The position numbers were made by a program, and so were the translations under genes. From Neobacillus sp. Marseille-Q6967 (GTDB lineage Bacteria; Bacillota; Bacilli; Bacillales; Cytobacillaceae): DNA of 64,000 bases. How positions within the stretch are numbered: the first letter of the stretch is position 1; each line of letters begins with the position of its first letter. The DNA is taken from NCBI RefSeq assembly GCF_946151075.1, contig NZ_CAMGZB010000001.1:1974001-2038000 (forward strand), given 5' to 3'. Under the pieces are notes generated by a model. It saw only the letters and a list, made by a program, of their open reading frames with translations. It searched no databases and was not told the DNA's origin. Shown here piece after piece: positions 51,550-60,226 of the stretch.

Positions 51550-52104
51550 ATGAAAAAAACAGCTTTTTTATTTTTAATATCAGCCCTGTTCTTAATTTTG
51601 GGAGCATGCTCCAATGCTAATGACGAAAAAACTGAATCTAACGAAAGCGCACATGGCGGCCACTCTAATATGAATCACTCAGGCTCTGGTGAAGTTCCAG
51701 AAGGATTGAAGGAATCAGAAAGTCCAAAATTTGAAGCAGGAAGTAAAGCCATCATTGAATCCGATCACATGGAAGGTATGAAGGGGGAGGAAGCAACGAT
51801 TGTAGGTGCTTATGACACCACGGTATATACCATTTCGTATACTCCAACAGATGGAGGGGAAAGAGTGGAAAATCATAAGTGGGTTATCCACGAGGAAATT
51901 GAAAACGCAGGAGATGAGCCATTTAAACCAGGCGACGAAGTTAAAATAAATGCCGCTCATATGGAAGGAATGGATGGAGCAGCAGCTGAAATTGATTCCG
52001 CTGAAGAAACAACAGTATATATGGTTGATTTCACAACCACTGATGGTGAAGAAGTCACAAACCATAAATGGGTAACAGAAAGTGAATTATCACCGGCTAA
52101 ATAA
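51550..52104 (+). CDS. ydhK: YdhK-family lipoprotein (two DUF1541 repeats)
   Basis: A 184-residue lipoprotein with lipobox LGAC (near residue 20), a His/Asn/Ser linker, and two DUF1541 repeats: SDHMEGMKGEEATIVGAYDTTVYTISYTPTDGGE and AAHMEGMDGAAAEIDSAEETTVYMVDFTTTDGEE, each ending NHKWV. The Met/His-rich HMEGM motifs suggest copper binding. Divergent from the two-component system. AAAGGAG precedes the ATG. Confidence 0.85.
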   Translation: MKKTAFLFLISALFLILGACSNANDEKTESNESAHGGHSNMNHSGSGEVPEGLKESESPKFEAGSKAIIESDHMEGMKGEEATIVGAYDTTVYTISYTPTDGGERVENHKWVIHEEIENAGDEPFKPGDEVKINAAHMEGMDGAAAEIDSAEETTVYMVDFTTTDGEEVTNHKWVTESELSPAK

Positions 52105-52150
52105 GTTGTTTACTAGTGTTATATAAGAAAATTGTCATCATTGTTGGAAG

Positions 52151-52180
52151 AAAAAGTGGCCGAAAACGGCCGCTTTTTTT
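52151..52180 (+). terminator. Terminator after ydhK
   Basis: AAAAAGTGGCCG and CGGCCGCTTTTT pair around AAAA. Confidence 0.88.
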
Positions 52181-52361
52181 ATATTTCAATTTATTATTGG
52201 AAAGCTTGTTTATTACAAAACAATGAACAAATGTAAGGTTATAACGTACTGCCATATTTTATCCATTAAAAATGCATAAAAACTGCAAATATCCCGATTA
52301 AATTATAGGTATAACTTAATAGAACATTCTTTGGTTAATTAACTTTTTGGAGGGGGAAAAA

Positions 52362-52727
52362 TTGAAAAAGGGACTTATCACTTTATTTTTATTAGCATTT
52401 ATTTTCTCTTTTAATCTTCCTGTTCTTGCAGACCAGGGGCATAGTGATGGTGAAGATTCGCATCAAGAGAGTGAAGACAAACATGGTGAAGGAACTGCGA
52501 CATCTGAACATGTTGACACTGACGGGCATGACGAAGGCAATAATGAGGCTAATCATTCATCAGGTGATACAGAAGGTGAACATGAAGAAGGTGCTGATGA
52601 GGGGCATCACGGCCCAGTAGTGGAAACACCGCCTAACTATAAAGTATTAGGAACGTATGGAGCGGTTAATTTCTCATTTATCTTAATAGGTGTTTGGAAT
52701 AAATGGTTTAGAAGGAAGGGGAAATAA
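52362..52727 (+). CDS. Small His/Glu-rich exported protein with C-terminal membrane helix
   Basis: About 121 residues. A signal peptide (LKKGLITLFLLAFIFSFNLPVLA) is followed by a His/Asp/Glu-rich region (about 24-90), then one hydrophobic segment and a basic tail (WNKWFRRKGK). TTG 52362 is preferred because GGAGGGGG ends six bases before it. It ends three bases before the iron-sulfur membrane protein gene, so the two probably act together. Not a recognised family; metal binding is an inference from composition. Confidence 0.6.
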   Translation: MKKGLITLFLLAFIFSFNLPVLADQGHSDGEDSHQESEDKHGEGTATSEHVDTDGHDEGNNEANHSSGDTEGEHEEGADEGHHGPVVETPPNYKVLGTYGAVNFSFILIGVWNKWFRRKGK

Positions 52728-52730
52728 AAC

Positions 52731-54095
52731 ATGGCAATACCAGAGAAAAATTTAAAACCAGAAAAAGAACCTTTTGATCTCCTATCCATACAGCCGGTTA
52801 AAAAGTTTGTAAAAAGTAGATGGTATCCCGGAATCTTTCAATGGATTGTTATCACCGTATTTTCCATCATCGTTTTTGAGCTAGTAATGGGTACGGTAAA
52901 TCCAAGTAAAAACTTCGGTACAACCATGACATGGGTGCTTTGGTGGCCAATCATCCCCATTTTATTCTTAGCCACCGGCCGTTTCTGGTGTGCAATCTGC
53001 CCGTTCGGTAAGTTAAGTGATATTATCCGAAAAACAATCGGTGCAAATCGACCAATGCCTAAGTTCTTAAGAAAATATGGAATCTGGCTAATCGATTTAT
53101 TCTTTATTACGATTACATTCAGTGACCACGTTTGGGGAATTGTAGAGTCGCCAAGAGGGTCAGGATATTTATTACTTCTTCTAGTTACAATGGTTGTAGC
53201 CACTTCGGTGTTCTATGAAAGAAGAACATTTTGTAAAACACTTTGTTTTTTAGGCGGTCTTGCTGGAAACTATTCACGGTCTGGTGCATTAAAGGTTCAG
53301 GCCACGCCGGATATTTGTAAAACCTGTAAAGTTCAATCCTGTTATCGAGGAACTGAGAAGGTTGAAGGATGCCCGATGTTCCAATTTCCACGCTCAATGG
53401 AGTCCAGTGCGGAATGTAATATTTGTGCTAACTGTATCAAGAACTGTCCAAATAATTCTATTAAAATCACTACCCGTATACCTACAAAAGAATTGTGGGG
53501 CTTAAAGAATCCAAAGCTTGAACATGCTTCCTTAGCAGCTGTAATCATGGGGATTGTTTTCGTACAAAATATTACAATGCTCGAGCCTTGGCAAGATATC
53601 TTAAATGCAATAGGAACGGTTACCCTTTCGTCTAACTATACAGTAAACTTCACTGTAGCCTTCATCATTGCTATGGCCATTCCGATTCTACTATTGTTGG
53701 GTACAGCGAAAATCGCATCATTATTTGGCATGGAAGGTACAGTTAAAAAGAACTTCACGCGTTTTGGATATGCAATTATTCCTTTAGACCTTGCCGGACA
53801 CTTAGGTCACAACCTATTTCATATTTTCACAGAAGGTAAGGCCATCTGGTATAACTCCATTGGATTATTTGGAGTTGAATCGAACCCAGATAGCTTAAGT
53901 CTTGCATCCTCTCCTACCGTACAAATGATTCAGTACTTTATTGTCTTCATTGGATTAATTGGTACTAGTTATGTAACATACAGAATGGGTAAAAAATCAT
54001 CATTCAAATCCATGCTGCCATATTATGTACTTATGGTCGCACTGGCTGTCGCAAATATCTATCTATTCTCATTACCTATGAGCCACAGAGTATAG
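52731..54095 (+). CDS. Polytopic [4Fe-4S] membrane protein, NosR/NapH/CcoG-like
   Basis: A 454-residue protein with about nine hydrophobic helices. Two membrane-border cysteine motifs (CAICPFGK near residue 86 and FCKTLCFLGGL near 167) are typical of NapH/NosR/CcoG proteins. A ferredoxin-like region follows: CKTCKVQSCYRG ... CPMF and CNICANCIKNCPNN (near 196-240), giving probably two [4Fe-4S] clusters. Such proteins move electrons between quinol and extracytoplasmic metal centres (N2O reductase, oxidase copper). No nosZ is nearby. The partner His-rich protein and copper genes suggest a metal-reduction role. Confidence 0.75.
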   Translation: MAIPEKNLKPEKEPFDLLSIQPVKKFVKSRWYPGIFQWIVITVFSIIVFELVMGTVNPSKNFGTTMTWVLWWPIIPILFLATGRFWCAICPFGKLSDIIRKTIGANRPMPKFLRKYGIWLIDLFFITITFSDHVWGIVESPRGSGYLLLLLVTMVVATSVFYERRTFCKTLCFLGGLAGNYSRSGALKVQATPDICKTCKVQSCYRGTEKVEGCPMFQFPRSMESSAECNICANCIKNCPNNSIKITTRIPTKELWGLKNPKLEHASLAAVIMGIVFVQNITMLEPWQDILNAIGTVTLSSNYTVNFTVAFIIAMAIPILLLLGTAKIASLFGMEGTVKKNFTRFGYAIIPLDLAGHLGHNLFHIFTEGKAIWYNSIGLFGVESNPDSLSLASSPTVQMIQYFIVFIGLIGTSYVTYRMGKKSSFKSMLPYYVLMVALAVANIYLFSLPMSHRV

Positions 54096-54150
54096 CGGAT
54101 CTCAACGAGTAGAAGTTGTTTAATAAGATACTGCCATAATTGCTAACAAC

Positions 54151-54191
54151 AAAGGCACCAATTACACTCGTGTAGTTAGTGCCTTTTTTAT
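54151..54191. terminator. Bidirectional terminator
   Basis: AAAGGCACCAATTACAC and TGTAGTTAGTGCCTTT pair around TCG, between converging genes. Confidence 0.85.
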
Positions 54192-54221
54192 AGGAATTAG
54201 GTAAAAAAGTGGCCAAGCCTA

Positions 54222-54896
54222 TTACTGGGGTTTTAAACTTATAATAAAAGCCTCTTTTCTTAAACTATAGTGATGAAGAACTGGGGCCGTTTTTAAATCA
54301 ATTGGAAGAACCGAATTTTTTAGCCGTTCTATTTTTGCTTCGATTACCTCCCAATTTTTATGGCGAATATCCCCTCGAACGACCTTATTCCCCCATTTTG
54401 TAAATAAACAATATCGTTCAAGCAGCCAATAGTCGAGACTCCCGGGTTCTAATTTTCTAGGTTCGGAAACAGGCTCGTAAAGCACCGAAAATTCCCCTTC
54501 TTCTAACAGCCTGCTGCTTTTAAAAATAATATTTTTTCCTTCATTTTCTAGGGCCATTTTTGCATGCCGGTAGGGAAGCGAAAGGGATTTGGCACCCAGA
54601 ACGGTTAATGGATGGTTCGCATCTAATGTGAAAAAATATACACCTGCCATTCCTTTGTACTTTACATAAGTTCTTACATTTAATTCAAGATAAGTATTGA
54701 GAAACGGTATCTCTGGCAGGCCGTGAAATCGTTGATGGGTAACCCTAAATGGAAGGACTGTAATCCAAGCTTTTCCTGCAAACAAGTCAAGTTCAAGCTC
54801 ATCAGGTAATAGAGGCAAAATTCTTTCCGGAGCCGTTTCCCAGTGAAGAAACAATAAATGTTCCCAAGTCTGCTTTATAATCCATGATTTTTTCAT
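54222..54896 (-). CDS. DUF2071 family protein (YqjF-like)
   Basis: About 224 residues of the YqjF/DUF2071 family: KQTWEHLLFLHWETAPERILPLLPDELELDLFAGKAWITVLPF at the N-terminus and TYVKYKGMAGVYFFTLDANH near residue 85 are family-like. I choose ATG 54896 since GAAAGGAA lies just before it; an upstream ATG at 54923 would run through the cadC promoter region. The function is unknown. It is divergent from cadC and may share its regulation. Confidence 0.75.
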   Translation of the reverse strand: MKKSWIIKQTWEHLLFLHWETAPERILPLLPDELELDLFAGKAWITVLPFRVTHQRFHGLPEIPFLNTYLELNVRTYVKYKGMAGVYFFTLDANHPLTVLGAKSLSLPYRHAKMALENEGKNIIFKSSRLLEEGEFSVLYEPVSEPRKLEPGSLDYWLLERYCLFTKWGNKVVRGDIRHKNWEVIEAKIERLKNSVLPIDLKTAPVLHHYSLRKEAFIISLKPQ

Positions 54897-54923
54897 AAAA
54901 ATTCCTTTCAAAATGATTGACAC

Positions 54924-54966
54924 TCAAACGCTTATTTGAATATCATATAATCAAATGAACATTTGA
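54924..54966. promoter_or_regulatory. CadC-type double operator and -10 box
   Basis: TCAAATGAACATTTGA (54951-54966) is a near-perfect palindrome like the CadC/ArsR operator (TCAAATA-TATTTGA type). A second, weaker 16-bp copy, TCAAACGCTTATTTGA, lies at 54924-54939, 27 bp upstream. A TATAAT (54946-54951) abuts the stronger site, and TTGACA is at 54917-54922 with an unusually long 23-bp spacing. Confidence 0.6.
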
Positions 54967-54983
54967 ATGAGGTAGGTGCCGAA

Positions 54984-55355
54984 ATGAAAGAAGAACGCGA
55001 TGTATGTGAAATTACTTGTGTAGATGACGAAAAAATGGTACGAGTAAAGCCGCTGATAGAAAAAGGGAATATCCTTGAAGTAACTAAGCTATTTAAAGCA
55101 TTATCCGACGAAACACGAATGAAAATTGCTTATGCCTTAACGCTTGAAGAAGAGCTTTGCGTCTGTGACGTCGCCAATATTGTTGGGGCAACGACCGCAA
55201 CGGCTTCCCATCATTTACGCCATCTCAAAAGCCTAGGACTTGCCAAATACCGTAAAGAAGGAAAACTTGCTTATTATTCCCTTGATGATGACCATGTGAA
55301 AGAACTAATTCACATTGCCTTCGAGCATCAGGAGGAGGTGGCAGGCCGTGGGTGA
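54984..55355 (+). CDS. cadC: ArsR-family metal-responsive repressor, CadC-like
   Basis: About 123 residues of the ArsR/SmtB family. The alpha-3N type metal site is visible: N-terminal Cys pair in DVCEITC (near residues 6-10) and ELCVCD in helix 3 (near 55-58), the arrangement by which CadC senses Cd, Pb and Zn. The winged helix has TTATASHHLRHLKSLGLAKYRKEGKLAYYSL. ATG 54984 is preferred with GAGGTAGGTG upstream. It overlaps the cadA start by eight bases. Confidence 0.92.
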   Translation: MKEERDVCEITCVDDEKMVRVKPLIEKGNILEVTKLFKALSDETRMKIAYALTLEEELCVCDVANIVGATTATASHHLRHLKSLGLAKYRKEGKLAYYSLDDDHVKELIHIAFEHQEEVAGRG

Positions 55356-57429
55356 AGCCCTTGAAAAACAAGTCTATCGGGTACAGGGGTTTTCTTGAGC
55401 CAGCTGTGCGCAAAAGTTCGAAAAGAACGTACAGCACCTGGATGGTGTTGTTGACGCAAAAGTAAATTTTGGTGCTTCCAAACTAACCGTTTACGGAAAC
55501 GCCTCATTGGATGAATTACACGAAGCAGGTGCTTTTGAAAAGTTAATATTGTATCCGGAAAAAGAAAAAGCGCCCGCAATTGCGAAAGAACCATTTTGGA
55601 AAAAGTATACCCTGCTAGGGTTATCATTATTATTCCTTGCAGCAGGCTATCTTTTTGACGAAAACCTTCTATTTGCAGCCTCGATTATAATGGGAGGACT
55701 TCCGCTTTTTAAAATTGGAATAAAAAACCTTCTGCAATTAGACTTTGATATGAAAACTTTGATGACCATTGCTATAATCGGTGCAGCCATCATAGGAGAA
55801 TGGCGGGAAGGTGCCGTCGTCGTCATCCTGTTTGCGATCAGTGAGGTGCTTGAAGGATATTCAATGGATAAAGCCAGGGCCTCGATTCGGTCATTAATGG
55901 AAATGACCCCAACGGAGGCACTAGTCATGCGCAATGGGAGGGAGCATCTCCTTAAGGCAGAAGACATTGAAGTCGGAGACATCATGATTGTCAAACCTGG
56001 GCAAATGATTGCGATGGATGGAGTCATTGTCGAGGGTGCGAGTTCGGTCAATCAAGCGGCCATAACAGGTGAGTCCGTTCCGATTGAAAAACATATTTCA
56101 GATGAAGTATTTGCAGGAACTTTGAATGAAGAAGGATTTTTAAAGGTAAGAGTGACAAAGCTTTCCGAGGATACAACAATTGCAAAAATCATACACCTAG
56201 TTGAGGAAGCGCAAGGGGAAAAAGCTCCTTCCCAGCGGTTTATCGATAAATTTGCAAAGTATTACACACCAGTTATTATTCTCATTGCTGCGTGGGTTGC
56301 AGTGGTACCGCCATTATTCTTTGGGGCAGATTGGAGTACTTGGGTATATCAAGGGCTTGCAGTTTTAGTGGTTGGCTGCCCGTGTGCACTTGTCATCTCA
56401 ACGCCGGTTTCCATTGTAACGGCAATTGGCAGTGCAGCCCGGAACGGAGTTTTGGTGAAAGGCGGAAGCTTTTTAGAAGAGGCTGGTGCAATCAAGGCAA
56501 TTGCTTTTGATAAAACTGGAACTCTGACAAAAGGGATTCCCGTTGTTACAGATGTGGTGAATTTAACGGAAAACGAAAGTGATCATGCCGTGTTAGCAAA
56601 GATCGCTGCCCTCGAAAGTAAGTCGCACCATCCCTTAGCCTCTGCCATCATGAAAAAAGCGAAGGATTATGAGGATATTCCTGTTGATAGTTTTATGTCT
56701 GTCACAGGTAAGGGTTTGATTGGACAGATTGAGGGAATGGAATATAGAGTTGGAAACCAAAAGCTTTTTGATGTAATCCCAATCCCAGTTAAACGAAAGA
56801 CACAAGAGCTCCAAAAACAAGGGAAAACAGTCATAATTGCGGGGAAAGAAGATGAAATCATCGCACTAATTGCAGTAGCCGATGAAGTTAGGGAAACGAG
56901 CAAGTCCGTTGTGAAAAGGCTCCATCAGCTGGGAATTCAAAAAACGGTCATGTTAACAGGAGATAACCAAGCAACAGCTGAAGCAATCAGCCATCAATTA
57001 GGCGTAACGGATTTAGAAGCTGAATTACTGCCGCAAGATAAATTAGCCTTTATTAAGAAGCTAAAGAGTGAGTATGGAAGAGTGGCTATGGTCGGCGACG
57101 GCGTGAATGATGCACCGGCACTCGCTTCAGCAACCGTCGGAATTGCCATGGGCGGTGCAGGGACCGATACTGCATTGGAAACTGCCGATATTGCCTTAAT
57201 GAACGATGATTTAACAAAGCTTCCGTTTACGATTAAACTGAGTCGAAAAACGCTTCAAATTATTAAACAGAACATTGCACTTTCGATTGGGGTTAAGCTG
57301 CTCGCACTCCTGCTGGTTGTACCAGGCTGGCTCACCCTATGGATTGCCATTTTTGCTGATATGGGGATGACCCTTCTCGTAACCTTAAATGGCTTACGAT
57401 TATTAAGGGTAAAAGATACAGACGAATAA
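55348..57429 (+). CDS. cadA: Cd/Zn/Pb-exporting P1B-type ATPase CadA with in-frame TGA in its CxxC motif
   Basis: The frame from GTG 55348 (AGGAGGAGGTG before it, overlapping cadC) to 57429 spans 694 codons and matches CadA along its length. The HMA domain reads [19 protein letters not shown], so the first Cys of GF(S/T)CxxC is a TGA (55396-55398, position 17). The rest of the HMA domain ([23 protein letters not shown]) is intact. The ATPase core is complete: CPC near 342, DKTGT near 388, SHHPLASA, and [11 protein letters not shown]. If TGA stops translation, an ATG at 55507 would give a 640-residue form lacking the HMA domain. If read as selenocysteine, the motif is U-A-S-C. See the SECIS-like entry. 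Confidence 0.85.
55396..55441 (+). promoter_or_regulatory. SECIS-like hairpin directly after the cadA TGA
   Basis: After TGA (55396-55398), GTTC (55416-55419) and GAAC (55425-55428) form a 4-bp stem closing loop GAAAA; the loop starts with G at 55420, 22 nt after the TGA. Lower pairs GCTGT (55403-55407) with ACAGC (55431-55435) and CCA with TGG (55439-55441) extend it. A short upper stem, G at the start of the apical loop and this distance are features of bacterial SECIS elements. A chance hairpin is possible. Confidence 0.45.
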
Positions 57430-57503
57430 ACGGTGACCGACAAATGTATCGCAAGATAAAGATAAGAAAACACTAAAGAAAATCCGCTTGGGGGAGGATT
57501 TAT

Positions 57504-58439
57504 ATGGGACACCATCATCATCATGGCCATTCACATGGTCACCACCATGGTCACGGCCATTCACATACAAGCAATAAAAAAGCGTTATTGAGTTCCTTCA
57601 TTTTAATAGCCGCCTTTATGGTTGTCGAGGTAATTGGCGGAATTTTAACCAATAGCTTGGCTTTGTTATCGGATGCTGGTCACATGTTAAGTGATGCAGC
57701 GGCACTCGGTTTAAGTTTTTTTGCCATCAAGCTGGGAGAAAAACAGGGTTCACAGGAAAAGACCTATGGATATAAGCGCTTTGAAATTATTGCGGCAGCA
57801 TTAAATGGTTTAACCTTAGTCATTATTTCCCTTTATATTTTTTACGAGGCAATTGAGCGGTTTTTTGCTCCGCCTGAAGTTCAAAGTACGGGAATGCTAA
57901 TGATTTCTGTAACAGGCCTAGTGGTTAACATCATTGCGGCCTGGATTTTAATGAGTGGGGATAAAGACGATAATCTAAACATCCGCAGTGCCTTTCTCCA
58001 TGTACTCGGTGATATGCTGGGTTCGGTCGGTGCGATTGTTGCTGCATTATTGATCATGTTTTTTGGCTGGACGATTGCCGACCCAATCGCCAGTGTCATT
58101 GTAGCTGTACTCATCTTAATTAGCGGTTATCGGGTAACGAAGGATAGTTTTCATATCTTAATGGAAGGGGCTCCGACCCAGATTGATATGGAAAAAGTAA
58201 AAAAGGCTCTAAGTTCGGTTCCACTGGTAAAAGAAGTCCATGACCTTCATATTTGGACGATTACGTCCGGTTATCCTGTTTTAAGCTGTCACATTACCAT
58301 ATTTGACGATGGAATCCATGACGATATCCTAAAGCAATCACAAAAAATTCTTCATGATGAATTCCACATTGAGCACAGCACCATTCAGGTAGAAAAAGCG
58401 GCCAATGGCTGTCCAAGTCCGCATGGAACATGTAATTAA
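57504..58439 (+). CDS. czcD: Cation diffusion facilitator CzcD
   Basis: A 311-residue CDF zinc/cadmium/cobalt:proton antiporter. The N-terminus is a His-rich cytoplasmic tail (over a dozen His in the first 22 residues). Six membrane helices carry the metal site as DAGHMLSDAAAL (helix 2) and HVLGDMLGS (helix 5). The C-terminal cytoplasmic domain (EVHDLHIWTITSGYPVLSCHI) is conserved. GGGGGAGG precedes the ATG. It follows cadA by 74 bases; the trio cadC-cadA-czcD makes a divalent-metal export unit. Confidence 0.93.
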   Translation: MGHHHHHGHSHGHHHGHGHSHTSNKKALLSSFILIAAFMVVEVIGGILTNSLALLSDAGHMLSDAAALGLSFFAIKLGEKQGSQEKTYGYKRFEIIAAALNGLTLVIISLYIFYEAIERFFAPPEVQSTGMLMISVTGLVVNIIAAWILMSGDKDDNLNIRSAFLHVLGDMLGSVGAIVAALLIMFFGWTIADPIASVIVAVLILISGYRVTKDSFHILMEGAPTQIDMEKVKKALSSVPLVKEVHDLHIWTITSGYPVLSCHITIFDDGIHDDILKQSQKILHDEFHIEHSTIQVEKAANGCPSPHGTCN

Positions 58440-58456
58440 AAAAATTATTTTACAAG

Positions 58457-58486
58457 AAGGCGCTTCATATGAAGCGGCCTTTTTAA
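58457..58486 (+). terminator. Terminator after czcD
   Basis: GGCGCTTCA and TGAAGCGGCC pair with a minimal loop, followed by T5. Confidence 0.8.
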
Positions 58487-58599
58487 ATTCCATAAACTTC
58501 TTTCACCCGTTATCAAAAAAATTGTGGTAATATAATATAAAAAATCGCAATAGTATGACTATTAGCCGAGCAAATATACCCAAAGGGATAGGAGAAATA

Positions 58600-59673
58600 A
58601 TGATGAAAGATTACACTCTTGAAATGAAACTGTGTTCTGAAAGAAAAGAAAAACCTCAATTTGATCGGCTGGAGTTTGGTAAAAACTTTACTGACCATAT
58701 GTTTATGTGGGACTATACAGAAGGAATCGGCTGGCATGATGCCCGCATTGTTCCTTATCAACCGATTACACTTGACCCGGCAGCAACTGTTTTTCACTAT
58801 GGCCAGACCGTATTTGAAGGCCTAAAAGCCTACCTTACGAAAGATGAACAAGTATTGTTATTCCGGCCGGAGCAAAACATGAAACGATTTAATCGCTCCA
58901 ATGACCGCTTATGTATGCCGCATATTGACGAAGAATTTGCACTGCATGCTTTAAAAGAGTTGATTCGGGTTGAACGAGATTGGATTCCGTCGGCGGAGGG
59001 AACATCCCTTTATATCCGGCCATTTATGATTGCAACCGATGCTTACCTCGGTGTAGCACCATCGAAAAAGTATACATTTATGATTATCTTATCTCCAGTG
59101 GGAGCCTATTATAAAGAAGGAATTAATCCTGTTAAAATTGCTGTAGAAAGCGAATATGTCCGTGCAGTTGCTGGTGGAACGGGGAATGCAAAAACCGCAG
59201 GAAATTATGCTAGCAGCTTGAAGGCCTCCGAAGTTGCCGGCAAGAGCGGTTATTCACAGGTATTGTGGCTGGACGGAAGGGAAAAGAAGTATATTGAAGA
59301 AGTAGGGAGTATGAATATCTTCTTTAAAATTAACGGGGAAGTCGTTACTCCTGAATTAAATGGAAGTATTTTAGAAGGAATCACGAGAAAATCAATTATT
59401 GAACTTTTAAACTATTGGAATATCCCTGTTGTCGAAAGAAAGATTAGCATCGATGAAATTCATCAGGCATATCATGAAGGCACATTGGAAGAAGCCTTCG
59501 GGACAGGTACTGCAGCCGTTATTTCTCCTGTAGGGGAATTCTTATGGAATAACGAAAAAATGGCCATCAATAATGGTGAAACAGGGCCGTTAGCGAAAAA
59601 ACTATATGACACTTTGACTAGTATTCAAAATGGTAAAGCGCCAGATCCATTTGGCTGGACTGTCCGATTGTAG
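58600..59673 (+). CDS. ilvE: Branched-chain amino acid aminotransferase
   Basis: PLP enzyme interconverting Val, Leu, Ile and their keto acids. About 357 residues, class II BCAT type. Features: [13 protein letters not shown] near residue 66, the PLP lysine region [20 protein letters not shown] near 190, and [22 protein letters not shown] and [15 protein letters not shown] in the C-terminal half. ATG 58600 (or 58603) follows GGAGAA; an in-frame ATG at 58555 lacks a ribosome site. It is a single gene, with no T-box or CodY box recognised upstream. Confidence 0.94.
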   Translation: MMKDYTLEMKLCSERKEKPQFDRLEFGKNFTDHMFMWDYTEGIGWHDARIVPYQPITLDPAATVFHYGQTVFEGLKAYLTKDEQVLLFRPEQNMKRFNRSNDRLCMPHIDEEFALHALKELIRVERDWIPSAEGTSLYIRPFMIATDAYLGVAPSKKYTFMIILSPVGAYYKEGINPVKIAVESEYVRAVAGGTGNAKTAGNYASSLKASEVAGKSGYSQVLWLDGREKKYIEEVGSMNIFFKINGEVVTPELNGSILEGITRKSIIELLNYWNIPVVERKISIDEIHQAYHEGTLEEAFGTGTAAVISPVGEFLWNNEKMAINNGETGPLAKKLYDTLTSIQNGKAPDPFGWTVRL

Positions 59674-59748
59674 GCAGTGATTTTTGTTGCTTTTTCTTGG
59701 AATAATTTTTAGAATAGTAGACAGAAATCAATGAATGAGGTGGACCCA

Positions 59749-59988
59749 TTGGAAGAAGTTTTTAGACATATGTCTGCGCTGATTTTGCCAGGTTTGCTCG
59801 TATTACTCTTCACTAGGGTGACTTATAATCGGTTCATCGGTCTTGCGTTAACCGTAGGACTCATTGCCGCTTCTGTTTATAAAGGTTATACCAATACATT
59901 TACGCTGATTGTAATCGATGCATTCTCCTTAACCGCTGGATTCTGGCTGGCTGTTAAACTCAAACCTAATCTTGTAAAAAATAGCTAA
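59749..59988 (+). CDS. csbA: CsbA family small membrane protein
   Basis: About 79 residues with three hydrophobic helices, matching CsbA (DUF2198): LILPGLLVLLFTRVTYNRFIGLALTVGLIAASVYKGYTNTFTLIVID. In B. subtilis csbA is a sigma-B gene just before uvrB, as here. TTG 59749 is chosen because GAGGTGG lies seven bases upstream; the ATG at 59731 is the alternative. Function unknown. No clear sigma-B promoter was found. Confidence 0.82.
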   Translation: MEEVFRHMSALILPGLLVLLFTRVTYNRFIGLALTVGLIAASVYKGYTNTFTLIVIDAFSLTAGFWLAVKLKPNLVKNS

Positions 59989-59994
59989 CACTTC

Positions 59995-60026
59995 AAAGTC
60001 TGTCAAACTACTTGGCAGACTTTTTT
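59995..60026 (+). terminator. Terminator after csbA
   Basis: AAAGTCTGTC and GGCAGACTTT pair, followed by T. Confidence 0.85.
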
Positions 60027-60064
60027 GCTATTCCAACAACCCCCATAATAGAAATATAAAAAAA

Positions 60065-60078
60065 CGAATATTCGTTCG
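60065..60078. promoter_or_regulatory. LexA (SOS) box upstream of uvrBA
   Basis: CGAATATTCGTTCG matches the Bacillus LexA consensus CGAAC-N4-GTTCG with one mismatch, 149 bp before uvrB. A -10-like TAGAAT lies at 60111-60116. uvrBA is a known SOS operon in B. subtilis. Confidence 0.75.
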
Positions 60079-60226
60079 CATATTATTGGTTTGTTTTTGG
60101 TAAATTGTGATAGAATGTTAATATGTAATTTTGGACGGCATCTTTTTCAGCATCTCTCCGGTCCGACGATGATTTTAAAACGCTGACAAATGCCGCAAGT
60201 AATCCTAAATTCAGGAGGACAAAACT

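Noticed and set aside
52731..54095. Nitrous oxide reduction locus
   Set aside because: The NosR-like protein alone is not enough; nosZ, nosD, nosF and nosY are not in the window.
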